Origin: Doris montereyensis
Lineage: Eukaryota > Mollusca > Gastropoda > Nudibranchia > Dorididae
Length of the DNA stretch: 64,000 nucleotides
NCBI GenBank assembly: GCA_037039925.1
Contig: JAXRKP010000017.1
Coordinates: 163,501-227,500 of the forward strand
Direction: 5' to 3'
How positions within the stretch are numbered: position 1 is the stretch's first letter; each line of letters opens with the position of its first letter. The position numbers were made by a program, and so were the translations under genes. Positions 28,201 through 36,800 of the stretch are shown here, piece after piece. The notes under the pieces are model-generated. The model had not been told where the DNA came from, searched no databases, and saw only the letters and a list, made by a program, of their open reading frames with translations.

Positions 28201-30612
28201 CGTCAGACTAGTGTCCTGTCCAGGAGGTGATTACTATCACCTGTTCCACTTCACACTATAGAAACGGATACGCTCCAGGTCTATGGGCCTAAAGGGCCTT
28301 GAAGGAACTTTTCTTACTTCACTTACAAACAGTGGTTGAACTATCTTTCTGGACGTCAAAGAAGAGTAAAAACGAACTTTCTATCTTTATTCCATGGTTA
28401 GTAATCATAATCATGTAATATAAATTCTATTCCACATTTTAATTTTTTTTTGCAGTGAGCAGTGAAACTTTATAACAATAAAAAAATCCTCTCATTTTTA
28501 TCTTTAATATGCATGAATAAACTCTATTAATTCAAAATTTCCACCTGAGAAAAAATCAAATGGTAAAAGACAAAAGAGCATTTCTCACTTGTGCACTGGT
28601 AACAGCGGCAAGTGTTGTAGGAAGAGCAATTCCTGGCTGAGGTAATAAACCTCCTGATGTTGGTGCTGGTAAGTTTGCCTGCAAATATAAAATATCACCA
28701 AGCTCCAAATTCAATGTGAATGAGATGTCAACGCGTCAATACAACCATTATGTTAGCTCTCCAGAAAGATATGTGAAAATTAAGATAAAATATCTTAAAT
28801 TCATAAAAATATCCTTGCCTTAAATTTAACTATACACATCCTCATTACTTTCATAAAAAACAAACTATTTCAAATTTGTTTAAACATCATGTTGTTAAGA
28901 ACAAAAGCAAATTCAACAAAACAAAATCATCTAAGATGCCGAGGGATTTAGAAAAGTTAACATCAGGAAATGAATAAAAACTTAACCTATGTTGCCACCC
29001 ATTCTACATGTCTTTGCCATTGCCACCCATTTTGGCTGAAATCCTTGGAAGTGGCTCATAACACTGTTATTAACAGGGAAAAATTCTCATTTTAAACTAC
29101 AATAAATTTGTTTAAGGACATCTAATGATAGATTGTTACAAAGAACAAAAAGTCATGTCAACAAAACAAAATCATCTAAGATGCTAATCATGATTTGTGG
29201 GATTGCATTTAGAAAAGTTAACATCAGGAAATGAATAAAAACTTGACAAGAAAACCCTTCTAGATTGCCATTGCTGTGCCTGTGTGCCTGATTGCCACCC
29301 AAGGCATCAACAGTGAAACCCTCTGTTTATGGTCAAGTGGCTCATAACACTGTTATTAATAAGGGAAAAAATTCCAAAAATCTAAATTACAATAATATTC
29401 AAAGGGGCTTTAAGGACATTTTAAATGAGTCTTTGCTAATTGAATATTTAAATTGAAATGACATTAAGGCTGCAATTGAATTATAAATTATCTTTTCCAG
29501 TGTTTACAGAAATATTTTCGCAAGGGGGTTGCTGTGTAAATTGAGTCTGTGCCTGGCTGAATGGATAAGTGACATTGGCCTGGAGCATTGTCGTTGTGTT
29601 CTGAGTTCCAAAATCTGAAACGTCATTCGAATTTGTAAGAAATTTCACACCACCAGTTTATATTAAACAAACAATCTTTTCTGAATATATATTTAAATTG
29701 AAATACTCAATTAAACCAATTAACATTTTATTGTTTTCAAAATATTCCTTCAAACGTATTTCTTTTTATCAAGATTCTTTTATTATCCCTGAATCTTTTT
29801 CTTCTTCTTTGCCTCTCAGCTCCCTGTGGAGCACAGACCATCACTGGAGCCGCTAGTCACCCCTATTCTGAGCCAACTTTCCCCCAGGTTTTCCTCCATC
29901 TCGCCATCTCTGTCTCAATCTCTCTCCTCCAGGCCATTCTTGGTCGCCCTCCAGATCTTTTCCCTTGTGGATTCCATGTCAAACTTTGTCTGGCTATGTT
30001 GGGTCTTGGTCTTCTCATTATATGGCCAATCCATCTCTACTTCCTTTTCTTTAAATCTCCCTTAACTGGGAGCTGCTTGATCCTCTCATGAAGGTCTGCA
30101 ATGCTGATGGTGTCAGGCCAGCGTACGCCGACAATGCGCCTTAGAAAGCTGTTTTACAGTACAGGACTGGAGTCTCTGTAGTGTAGCTTTGGTGGTCATC
30201 ATCGTCTTTGAGCCGTATATGAGGATGGATTTCAGGTTTGAATCCCAAAAAATCAAGCCAACAATTTTTTCTTTTTTTTAAACCTTTTCTAATCAAATCT
30301 TTTCCTCAATCAGAAAATATAATCAAGCATGGTACATATTCCAAGAATAAAGCCAATGTAGAGCTACCACATTGAAAACATGAAATTGTTAAAATGATGA
30401 ACAACCACTTGCAGATATCTTATATTCTCTAAAAAGAAAACCCTGCAAACAATTGCATGCATGATTTATATAAAATAAAGCATTAGCATCTAATTTCAAC
30501 ATTACATATTTATAAGAAAAAATTCATATATATATATATATAAGATTTGTGTCTTCCCCATACCTTGCCGAACCCATGGTGGATTTTTGTTGGCCCCAAA
30601 CTGGTTGCTCAT
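10273..30612 (-). CDS. CCAR1: CCAR1-type cell cycle and apoptosis regulator (spliced, about 22 exons)
   Basis: Nuclear coactivator of the CCAR1/CCAR2 (DBC1) family, acting in transcription, apoptosis signalling and RNA processing (family knowledge). In gene order it shows: MSNQFGANKNPPWVRQ start; Q/T/P-rich N-terminus; S1-like domain (RIFTGSVTKMHENFGFVDEE, DRVLVEASYNANMPFKWNA); polyglutamine; RE/RS-rich segment; DBC1-type core (YNNLYIPSDFF, AIGGPWSPSLDGP, ALTGIDLSSCTQW, VETVVIFLPDVW); remnant after a SAP domain; GGKFDCTTISLSVLLDYRPE; SLFAELFNEMLMRDFG; K/E-rich linker; EF-hand-like LLLAFSYFDQNHCGYLSDKD; YYKGALLDIESLMQRLD; coiled coil. Residue order and exon phases match vertebrate CCAR1. Several exons hold one-base frameshifts. 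The last coding exon may lie below 10273. Confidence 0.93.
10820..11037 (-). CDS. CCAR1: CCAR1 exon (YYKGALLDIESLMQRLD)
   Basis: Starts VTEKAYK; a one-base shift in an AAAA run restores KLLELSGAKTESNS, GFIYYKGALLDIESLMQRLD and KSRTALEKNVTDLTEEL. Matches vertebrate IVYNGAMVDVGSLLQKLEKS. It is the entry to the C-terminal coiled coil. Donor GTAAGT. Confidence 0.9.
12211..12490 (+). mobile_element. tRNA-derived SINE, family A, copy 1
   Basis: Shares with 28021-28325 the blocks aggctgccagactggggatc, gtgttccttgggaaa, caagcactagcttgggagta, agactagtgtcc and aggaggtgatta, in the same order and spacing. The head resembles a tRNA with A-box-like tggctgagtgattaggctg. It lies in a CCAR1 intron, opposite to the gene. 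Confidence 0.8.
12517..12666 (-). CDS. CCAR1: CCAR1 exon (FKYRKLTD)
   Basis: Begins IKKLLQKVTHR after GCCAG and, one base shifted, continues FKYRKLTDNAEAADNDQLEE and SEIHLKPDVDQLAR to donor GTAATT. Equivalent to the CFYRKLTDTSKDEE region. Confidence 0.8.
13290..13456 (-). CDS. CCAR1: CCAR1 exon (EF-hand-like region)
   Basis: Encodes DKEDKNKKKQEEKKK, then NPALLLAFSYFDQNHCGYLS and DKDTEDIIHTLGLKLSRAQ. Matches vertebrate LLMAFVYFDQSHCGYL..KDLEEILYTLGLHLSRAQV. 167 nt plus one carried base is exactly 56 codons. Acceptor CTCCACAG, donor GTAAAC. Confidence 0.93.
13862..14075 (+). pseudogene. Mariner/IS630-type transposase fragment
   Basis: Reads WFQQDGVTPHTQQFV, then interrupted sequence, and tccccttgatttataccctt ggggacat, giving (N)PLDLYPWGHLK. 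These are the second-aspartate block and the SPDLNPLDFYLWG-type block of IS630-Tc1-mariner DDE transposases. Stops and frame changes between them show it is dead. Sits in a CCAR1 intron on the opposite strand. Confidence 0.7.
14549..14579 (-). CDS. CCAR1: CCAR1 31-nt micro-exon
   Basis: GKDEERKYDK plus one base, between ACAG and GTCTGT. The leftover G completes the aspartate codon that opens the EF-hand exon, so the phases on both sides agree. The donor is unusual. Confidence 0.6.
15158..15217 (-). CDS. CCAR1: CCAR1 60-nt exon (acidic)
   Basis: Exactly 20 codons, DERDETADNDNGVNREDDNE, between TTTTAG and GTAAGC, phase 0 at both ends. Fits the acidic linker of the family. Confidence 0.75.
15770..15805 (-). 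CDS. CCAR1: CCAR1 36-nt micro-exon (DPSPKRRKTDEK)
   Basis: Exactly 12 codons between TTTTCAG and GTAGAC. DPSPKRRKTDEK corresponds to vertebrate DEPKPKRRKSGDD, a basic nuclear-localisation-like patch (inference). Confidence 0.85.
16012..16211 (-). CDS. CCAR1: CCAR1 exon (SLFAELFNEMLMRDFG, K/D/E-rich)
   Basis: Encodes VSLFAELFNEMLMRDFGFQI YSAI, then a charged repeat that reads KKDDEKKKDDKKEKDDKSKE only after a one-base shift near 16110. Ends KKSKSE at donor GTAGGC. In vertebrates this is a similar K/D/E linker. Confidence 0.9.
16534..16719 (+). repeat. 62-bp tandem repeat, three copies
   Basis: Three almost identical head-to-tail units beginning aaagacataat(t/c)taaagt and ending gttttgcacacata(t/c). 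I see only two differences among them. Lies in the CCAR1 intron between exons 16012-16211 and 16846-17035. Confidence 0.95.
16846..17035 (-). CDS. CCAR1: CCAR1 exon (GGKFDCTTISLSVLLDYRPE)
   Basis: Begins DEELQKKEKRERA after ATCCTAG; then, with a one-base shift, reads LPDSPTVIVHPSATAKGGKF and DCTTISLSVLLDYRPEDNKE, ending HSFE. Matches vertebrate PAIIVHPNWAAKSGKFDC closely. Donor GTATGA. Confidence 0.9.
17178..17475 (+). mobile_element. tRNA-derived SINE, family B, copy 1
   Basis: A different family from A. Head ggtctaggaggtgaggtatc and B-box-like gggtttgtgcctcgac, then aaagatccctgggctgttta, ending gtgaatgtgggtaaaatcaa. Matches the reverse copy at 46193-46500. Lies in a CCAR1 intron. Confidence 0.78.
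17514..17592 (-). CDS. CCAR1: CCAR1 lysine-rich exon
   Basis: Reads ETSKAADVRDKEKTKKKKKT then KKQKKR between CTAG and donor GTATGT. The phase does not fit the next exon without one indel, probably in the seven-A run. Low complexity, so the assignment rests on position and splice sites. Confidence 0.55.
18513..18805. repeat. (ATT)n microsatellite with interruptions
   Basis: Nearly 300 bases of ATT with scattered ATC, ACT and TTT variants, in a CCAR1 intron. The long L- or I-rich frames across it are artefacts of composition. Confidence 0.95.
19524..19566 (-). CDS. CCAR1: Possible CCAR1 exon after the SAP domain
   Basis: After a T-rich tract and CATAG the sequence reads AKLLKAEQEKELNR, similar to the LTKQLKVEEQKEEQKEL region. 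The donor (GTTATA) is weak. I could not find the exon that should carry the first half of the SAP helix-turn-helix. Confidence 0.4.
19946..20029 (-). CDS. CCAR1: CCAR1 exon 11 (acidic, FSTLDPKMMK)
   Basis: 84 nt, 28 codons: EEEETEAEKIMEKTEPSHFS then TLDPKMMK. This matches the HWSKLDPKTMKV segment that leads into the SAP domain in vertebrates. Acceptor CAACAG, donor GTTTGT. Confidence 0.85.
20990..21217 (-). CDS. CCAR1: CCAR1 exon 10 (VETVVIFLPDVW)
   Basis: After acceptor CACCAG it begins YRF, then a five-T run that is one T too long for the frame. It continues AEIRYFRPESKHKDR, PARVETVVIFLPDVW and WNSLQAAYQKQLQLKL. The lower border is uncertain because I see no convincing donor. Confidence 0.88.
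22758..23038 (-). CDS. CCAR1: CCAR1 exon 9 (DBC1-type inactive nudix-like core)
   Basis: 281 nt with no break. Encodes VMLLSSPSQEEFFKKSCCLA, GTRGKNEPMAIGGPWSPSLD and AIRTTKALTGIDLSSCTQ(W). This is nearly the strongest conserved block of CCAR1 and corresponds to the catalytically inactive nudix-like region of the family. Confidence 0.95.
23788..24014 (-). CDS. CCAR1: CCAR1 exon 8 (YNNLYIPSDFF)
   Basis: Encodes KDTSVMSLKSRYNNLYIPSD, FFHASFSWVDNFPL, then after one frameshift near 23905 GQACSFHIMHKDVSPIKSSD and DADYLFSAK. This is the start of the conserved DBC1/CCAR1 core. Acceptor TCTCACAG, donor GTATGT. Confidence 0.9.
24146..24526 (-). CDS. CCAR1: CCAR1 exon 7 (RE/RS-rich, RYVVQVPKILLD)
   Basis: Reads SSNRPTINTGPGLLGDPRPR, then GGISSSVVGGMPGILSSGG, an arginine/glutamate-rich block (ERDRRERERRERRE), RSRSPPPKARSPVKRR and PPPRYVVQVPKILLDV. 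Following it needs at least two frame changes (near 24435 and 24275). The RE/RS block and the RYVVQ motif are diagnostic for CCAR1. Donor GTATGT. Confidence 0.85.
24994..25329 (-). CDS. CCAR1: CCAR1 exon 6 (polyglutamine)
   Basis: Starts TDNLANNQMISL after TTACTCAG and runs into a long glutamine tract broken by a few histidines, then KAIQQQALGLMGAAPLMNAS and GGQGLLSNPPGPP. In the main frame a TGA occurs at 25021-25023. Shifting by one base in the C-run continues as LMTGLTKFQSG to a GTATGG donor, so one indel is likely. The glutamine codons are mixed CAA/CAG. Confidence 0.8.
25157..25300. repeat. CAA/CAG trinucleotide tract (polyglutamine-coding)
   Basis: On the minus strand it is a mixed CAG/CAA run in CCAR1 exon 6, with CAC/CAT (histidine) interruptions. 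Mixed codons are expected to limit slippage. Confidence 0.9.
25647..25752 (-). CDS. CCAR1: CCAR1 exon 5 (S1-like domain, second half)
   Basis: Encodes CVKGVIPKAGDRVLVEASYN then ANMPFKWNATRVIAL, completing the S1-like domain. The acceptor is CACAG and the inferred donor GTACAG, giving phase 0 into the polyglutamine exon. Confidence 0.93.
26280..26547 (-). mobile_element. tRNA-derived SINE, family A, copy 3
   Basis: Reverse orientation. Read on the minus strand it starts tggcatctgtggccgaatga, has B-box-like gggtttgaatcctagcac, then the family body (gctagtgcttgtacc on plus) and the ccttcaaggcc end. Diverged from copies 1 and 2. Confidence 0.8.
27778..27923 (-). CDS. CCAR1: CCAR1 exon 4 (S1-like domain, first half)
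   Basis: Encodes NPVSYPIKAQAG, then KQRIFTGSVTKMHENFGFVD and EEVFFQI, the first half of the S1-like nucleic-acid-binding fold. The donor GTAATA leaves phase 2, which the next exon completes. Confidence 0.93.
28021..28325 (+). mobile_element. tRNA-derived SINE, family A, copy 2
   Basis: The clearest copy. It has A-box-like tggcctagcagttaggctg, B-box-like gagtttgaatcctag, a conserved body (gtacaagcactagcttggga, cagactagtgtcctgtccag) and an end cttgaaggaacttttcttac. About 300 bp. Confidence 0.85.
28589..28678 (-). CDS. CCAR1: CCAR1 exon 3 (P/A-rich)
   Basis: 90 nt, 30 codons, open: ANLPAPTSGGLLPQPGIALP then TTLAAVTSAQ. The acceptor is TTTGCAG and the donor GTGAGA. Resembles the alanine/proline-rich segment before the S1-like domain. 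Confidence 0.75.
28897..29455. repeat. Diverged tandem duplication, unit about 250-300 bp
   Basis: Two head-to-tail copies share aacaaaacaaaatcatctaa, gaaaagttaacatcaggaaa and gtggctcataacactgttat in the same order, about 240-290 bases apart. In the CCAR1 intron between exons 2 and 3. Confidence 0.75.
29508..29614 (-). CDS. CCAR1: CCAR1 exon 2 (Q/T-rich)
   Basis: 107 nt, which with the carried base gives exactly 36 codons. It encodes FGTQNTTTMLQANVTYPFSQ and a further Q/T/P stretch, between TTTCAG and donor GTAAAC. Low-complexity composition fits this part of the family. Confidence 0.7.
29780..30245 (-). pseudogene. Non-LTR retrotransposon fragment (RT C-terminal end)
   Basis: On the minus strand the conceptual translation, with stops and shifts, has LKSILIYGSK(T), TTKATLQRLQS and KEVDGLAI-like blocks. 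These correspond to the end of jockey/CR1-type reverse transcriptase ORFs (LLYGSETW, LQRLQ, W.GH..R). In the first CCAR1 intron, same strand as the gene. Confidence 0.6.
30564..30612 (-). CDS. CCAR1: CCAR1 exon 1 of CDS (start codon)
   Basis: The ATG at 30610-30612 lies 7 bases into an exon whose acceptor is GTTTCAG, so at least one noncoding exon lies further upstream. It encodes MSNQFGANKNPPWVRQ, like the conserved N-terminal QFG.QKNPPW motif. The donor is GTATGG, phase 1. Confidence 0.88.
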
Positions 30613-31439
30613 AGTGAATCTGAAACAATCAATACATAATCAGTCGTTAGAGATTGAATTCATAATGTTCTGTAAAGCTGTCTCAAAGTACTATAAATAT
30701 ATATTGTACTTAATAAAAAATATCATTAAAAAGATAAACGAAAAAAAATCGAATATGGAAAGCAAAAACAATGCCACTGTAACTTTGGATACAAACCAAA
30801 GCACAGTAAATTTAGGGAAAAATTCTGCTCAGAAAATCTAGGCTATCAAACTCAAATTTACATCTTCAAGGTAGGACAGTATAAAATTGGGCCTTGTACA
30901 ACAGAACTTGAAAATTTACAATTTCAAAAAGGTTTCTTTCTGTTTAAAATCGTAATTAGTTACATTTAATTTACAATTTGGATATCAGAAAAGGGTGTTT
31001 ATGTTTGTATGATGATGGGAAATGTGTCTTTGCAAGTGCTATTTGTTCCGTAGGAATCTTTCCCTCTCTCTCTCAGTCTTTCTTTTTCTCACTGTCTTTT
31101 TGTATGCCTCTGTCTCTCCGTCTCTTAGATTTTCTTCAGTAGGAGCTTTCGTAGTTTAGCATCCATATTTTGCTATTGAGCGAAATTCAATAAATAATTA
31201 AACATAAGATATAATATGTGTGAAACAGTCTTTAGACATAAATATCCAATTTCCATCGAAATAGGGGGTAGGATGGGTTACAGCCTTAAGGGATTATTAT
31301 AGATTTTATGAACAGTAAATATCTTTATAAACAGCATCCAAGCAGCATTATGCAAATTATTATAACTCTATTGAATTTCAGATTTTTAGAAAAATGATCG
31401 TTATATATATTTTATAAGCAAACAAAAGGTATTCACTCT

Positions 31440-32260
31440 CACTCTCAGTTCAGAGATTTATCCCAGTTCGACATGTCAATGTCACACTGACTGAATGAGT
31501 GCTGCTATTTGACAATTCAACTGCTCGTTTCAAGTAAACAGTCCAGTGCCTTGAGTCTCTCATCATGTCAGATTGGCGAAACGACCAAAACCTGTCTCAT
31601 ACTGTCAAAAAAAAAAAAACCCTGCTGCAACTGAAAGCAACCTCTCAAAATCAGATTCTTCTTTTCCCCCTAAAATATCGAGCCCCACCTTTTTATCTCA
31701 GTTATGTCACTTGGATGTACCCGACTGTGGAACTCCATCCCTTTCTTTTCCCTAGTGTCTCTCTCTCTTGTTCCTCTCACTTCCTGTCTTTTTTGATCCA
31801 TCGCTCCAATTTCTATTCTCTCCTCTTTGTCTTTAGAACCTATTTCAATTCCTTTCAATATAGGCTCAATCCCTCTTTACTGTGGGTTTGTCCTCAAATC
31901 TCATTCTCAACCCATCACTTCATTATATTGCTCCTTCACTGTGACTTTCACTGTAACCCCTAACCTTTCTCTCTACAACAAACTTTGTAACATCTTCTTT
32001 TAATGGAAGGACTCACCAAGGGAGATAACAAAGAGAGTTTATTCTGAAGGGGCAGATAAAAAGCTGAGGCTTGGTTTTGTGGGTGGTTAGAAAGAGTGAA
32101 AGTAAGAAAGAAATAGGTATTTTTGAGAGGTTGCTTTCAGATGCAGCAGCACAGTCTTTCTCACTAAATGTGACTTTTCCGATAATAAAAAAGAAGATAT
32201 GGTGTGAGACGGAGACAGCAGACTGTGCAACATGAGACTGAGATATCCAAACTGACACAT
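31440..32260. repeat. Diverged inverted repeat pair
   Basis: The plus-strand block near 31620-31650 (gctgcaactgaaagcaacct ctcaaaa) recurs on the minus strand at about 32125-32155 (gctgcatctgaaagcaacct). Weaker similarity continues inwards (ctttttatct). The two copies could be inverted insertions of one unknown repeat. Confidence 0.5.
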
Positions 32261-33570
32261 ATCAAAACTAAGATAACGGACATGCCTTGTTAACATTGGA
32301 CAGTGTAACATTTTGCTAGCATTAGATTTGGCTTTCCCAGAAGTTGGAAGTGAGATATTTTCAGTTGGCTCTTGGAGCATTATTCTAAGCATGCAATGCA
32401 GTAAGGTAATCCAATTTGTATAGTACTACACTGTGTATTGAGCGAACATTATTTCTAATACAAAAAGAAACATCATTTATTATGGTATTACTTTACAAAA
32501 AAGTTAAGTACAAAAAAAATATATGACCCCTAAAAACCCCCCCAAAAAAACACTTTTCTAAAAACACATTTTATCACAATCCCTAATGGCTAACCCTCTT
32601 TCCCCTACCCAAACACATTTATAAGCCTTCTCCTCACCCTCTTCCAATGTCGCTACATACGCTGAAGTGCTTGGACCTCTACAGGAAAAACGAAGCATAT
32701 ACCTCATTGTTCCGATTTTTGCGGTACATCTAGATTTACTCACTTGGAAGAAAAATGACATGTCTTGTTATCACCATCCCTGAAGAGTGAAACCAATCCC
32801 CAACCCCTATCTGAGCCAATGTTAGGTCCCTGAGGCATCGCATCCTAACAACTGAGTTGTTAGGCAGTAGCCTGGAGGTCATGCAAAATTCCTAAATTTT
32901 AGTAACCACAACTGATAGTGATACAGGTAACCAGGGACAATGAAAAAAATTGGTTCCTGTTAGTGTTACTATTTGGAATTTTTTATTATACTCAACTTAT
33001 TTTGGACAAATAACGTTTTATTTCTCAAGGATATTGGATTGCATGATATCTAAACATGGATGATTATGAAATTTGTTATTGTTAGGTTTAGATTTTATTA
33101 GATCTACTTCTCATTGAATATTGTTGCTCGCTAACAAAAAATCACATCATGCATGTGCCCGAGTTACTATGGGAATACTCCCAAAGAGCTTCTAAGACAT
33201 ATACTGATGGCTAGCACTATTCATCAATATGACAGATAGACTTTGCCAAAATCCATCATTAATTTTGATGGTGAAAGGAGCTCATCCCTCAGTTGGTTCG
33301 CCATTAATGACGTATGCACTTTGCCACTTTCCGTCAGTGATAAATGAAGGACCTGAGCATGATCCCATTTCAATTAAGAATAGACTTTGTAGATCTATGC
33401 CTGAATGAATAACGTATAAATTTAAACATCTAGATCTAATGATGATTTCATTTTGAAATTATTTTACATTTATTTTCATTTTTTACTAGATTTCTATTTC
33501 CCCCTGGATATGACAAATTACAGATGAATATGGTGGACAGGAACGATTCACCATTAGATCTTGATGTGAC

Positions 33571-33930
33571 TTGCGTGATTTAATAATGATGTTATATACA
33601 AGTCTTTCGTATGTATACACACATGTGTGTCTCTCTCCCATCTTTCTTGGCCTTGTCCTCACTTTCTTTCTTTTTGTCTTGTGTGTGTATCTATCTCCTA
33701 TCTTTCTTGGTCTTGTGTTTGTAGTCTCTCTCAGTCTCGTGTGTGTAAGTGTGTCTCCCTCCCTTCTATCTTTCTTTGAGGTCCTGTGTCATGATTCAAC
33801 ATTAGGTCTAGATCTATGTGGCATTTGTGATTTGATCTGAAGATATGTACGTGTGTGTGTGTCTCTATGTATCTGCATTATGTATGTGTGTCACTCTCCT
33901 ATCTTTCTTGGTCTTGTATTTCTCTCCTCC
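33571..33930. repeat. Imperfect minisatellite with cctatctttcttggtcttgt core
   Basis: The block catctttcttggccttgt / cctatctttcttggtcttgt occurs three times (near 33640, 33700, 33900), with a fourth diverged version near 33763. Each is accompanied by gtgtgtgtctctctc. A longer flanking block (gattcaccattagatcttga versus gattcaacattaggtctaga) is also repeated. Confidence 0.6.
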
Positions 33931-34255
33931 TCTCTATTTGTATCTTGTGAAATACTCGAAACTAAATTTAATCTTAGATCTAAAGCTAATGTAATATGGC
34001 TTTTGATCAGATGACTCGCGCGATCCGGATCGTGTGGATGATGCAAAAACCAATGCCTTTTGTCCCGTTTTTTTGTCAAAATTCTGTGATTGTACGCCAG
34101 TACGTAATTTATACTATCCTTATTACGTGTTATTTAGGTTTATCGGTGTACCATTCTGCTCAAACTGGTACACTGGCGTGGAAACGGTCACGACTTATAA
34201 TTTTAACGAGTGAGGATGCGATACGTGATAGGCCGATATTTGCCAATAGAGAACT

Positions 34256-34258
<3 letters not shown>

Positions 34259-34309
<51 letters not shown>
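34259..34309. repeat. (AG)n microsatellite
   Basis: About 25 uninterrupted AG units. Confidence 0.95.
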
Positions 34310-34312
<3 letters not shown>

Positions 34313-36454
34313 GCACCAGCAACAAAACCCTCGCCGAAAAGAAAGCGCTTTTGACGACAATTGTTCCTTTCTCCCGTACGAGCCCCCCCCCTCCCATCAT
34401 CATTTCTCCGCTACTCCCGTCATCACTCACCCCCTCTCTAACTATCTACAGTCACATAGAGCGCCCCACTAGACTAGCACAAACTTGTCTTTATCGATCG
34501 ATAATTGCTTCATGGAATACGGGACGGGATGGGAGCGGTGGCTGGCAAATCTTGAACTCTACTTGAACCTGTGCTATTAGTATTATTTTCTCTCTCTTCG
34601 TTGAAATGCGTTTTTAGTAATATTGTATTGTTATGCCAAGGAGACTGTGCATAGTGGAGACGTAAAGTCACTATCATTGTAATGGACTTCTAAACCTCCC
34701 GTATTGCCAATTATCTTGTCTTTATTTATTAGAACATAATAAATCACGAAAGCCTATTGATTGCCGGACTTCTTTACATAAGTTTCACTCACGATAAGCC
34801 AAAGCAGGTTTTGCTAATGCAACCGAATCTAACCTGAACGGTCTCCGAATCTAACCTGATCACAGTCTCCTTTCTGATGTCCGACCATCGTCTACATTTT
34901 TGCATGGCCGTAAGCACATGGCCGTAAGAGTCTTCCAAAAACAAAATATTCCGCAAAGCCAACCAGACAATTTAAAAAAAAAAATTTCATGATTTCCCAA
35001 TGGGCTTACACGCGATGAACTACGAGACAATAGCTCGATGCAATATTACCGTTATCAGATCTCAGATCGAAAAAAATATTTTTTGTCCGACCATGAGGTT
35101 TCAGAGACTGCCAGTAGTCTCATGGTATTCTCACTCTCATTTAGAGTTACCTATGATTTTTTTTGTGTCTTTTACAGAATATATGGTGGTAGGAATACGT
35201 TTTCTTTTCACTCCAGATAAAAAACGGCGCTTCTACGTATTTTTCAACTGTTTTTTCAGCTCTTACTGTGTGTTCATTTGTAGACATCAGTTGTTACATA
35301 ATAACGAAAAATCGGAAACCTGCCTCACGTGATCACTGCAAAAGATAAAAATATTTAGGACTCGCCAAATTTTCTTTGAACAATTCTCTTCCACATGGAA
35401 TTAAAGAAAACAGAATAAAAGGTCATTGACCTCACCTACCTTAAGGTGAAAAGGGACTTATTAAAAAGAGGGAAATGTGGTCTGTCTGGATTGCTGACGT
35501 TCACACCCAAACAATATTCACAAAACACACAAATTGAAAGCAAATTTCACAATATTATGTTTTTTATATCTGCGATGTCAAAGCTATACAGGGACCAAAT
35601 GTTAAGAAGATTCATCAATTAGACTTTGAGAAACATTAATTGAAGAGTTCAAGTTATCATTGGGTCCCATTTTTGTGAAACCTGCCATATCTAGATTTCC
35701 TGTACTGTAAGAAATCGTTGTACGGCTCAAAAAATGGACCCTACGGCAAGGTTGACGGACATTGAACTTGAAGCGGTCAGCTCGGCAATGAATAAGGCTG
35801 GAACACTGAGATTAGGTGCTTACCGCGTGAGATTACTCGAGTATAAAGCGATACACACCATTTCTCATCCATTATCAACAATACACATATTTCTATACGA
35901 ATATACGAATACTGGTCAAATCGTATATTGAGTGTAGTTGAGTGGACAGGACAGAGAATGAGAACCCATAGAGAAGAGCATCATAAAGAAAAGAGCACAT
36001 CTTGGATCAAGATTTTAGACCTAGATATAGATTCTTAGATTTAGAATCAAATATAGATCTAGATCTAGGCTGGAACTCAAAAGAGAATCGCCGGGGGAGG
36101 GGGTGGTGAATACGATTGGATGAATGATGAATGTGTGACAGATTAGACACGTACTCCTACTCATGTCAATAATTAATTTCAAAACGTGCAAACCTTTTAA
36201 AACGAAGAGCCTGTCCAATTTACGCAGAATGTGCGTTGGAGGCAGAAAGGGGAAAAATAGGCCGATTCGAATGTAACGTGCATGGATTCAAAGTAATACA
36301 ACAATGGAGAGATTAATCTCTATAGTCTAAGGCTATCCTTGCGTGAGTTCATTTGAGATGAAAATAAAATAAAACTTTGATACATGTACTACGATTTTCA
36401 ACTACAGTTTCTGGTATCGATATTTTGGGTGGACACCCCTCCTCATCAAACCAA

Positions 36455-36476
36455 ACTACTACTACTACTACTACTG

Positions 36477-36527
<51 letters not shown>

Positions 36528-36646
36528 TTACTACTACTACTACTACTACTACTTCTTCTATTACTACTATTATTACTACTACTACTACCACTATTACTAC
36601 TACTACTACTACTACTAATAATAATAATAGTAGTAGTAGTAGTAAC

Positions 36647-36724
<78 letters not shown>
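36455..36724. repeat. (ACT)n followed by (AGT)n: self-complementary microsatellite
   Basis: About 160 bases of ACT repeats (with some TTC/ATT variants) pass through a short ATA stretch into nearly 100 bases of AGT repeats. AGT is the reverse complement of ACT, so the two halves can pair as a hairpin. Confidence 0.95.
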
Positions 36725-36725
<1 letters not shown>

Positions 36726-36753
36726 CACTGTAGAAATATATGTAGTAATAGAT

Positions 36754-36800
36754 TTGATTTTACCCACATCCACTACCAAGGTGATCTCGGTGGTTTTGGT
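36754..36800 (-). mobile_element. SINE family B tail fragment
   Basis: ttgattttacccacatccac followed by taccaaggtgatctcggtgg, matching the 3' tail of family B at 46200 (acccacatccacaactatgg). Only the tail remains. Confidence 0.6.
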
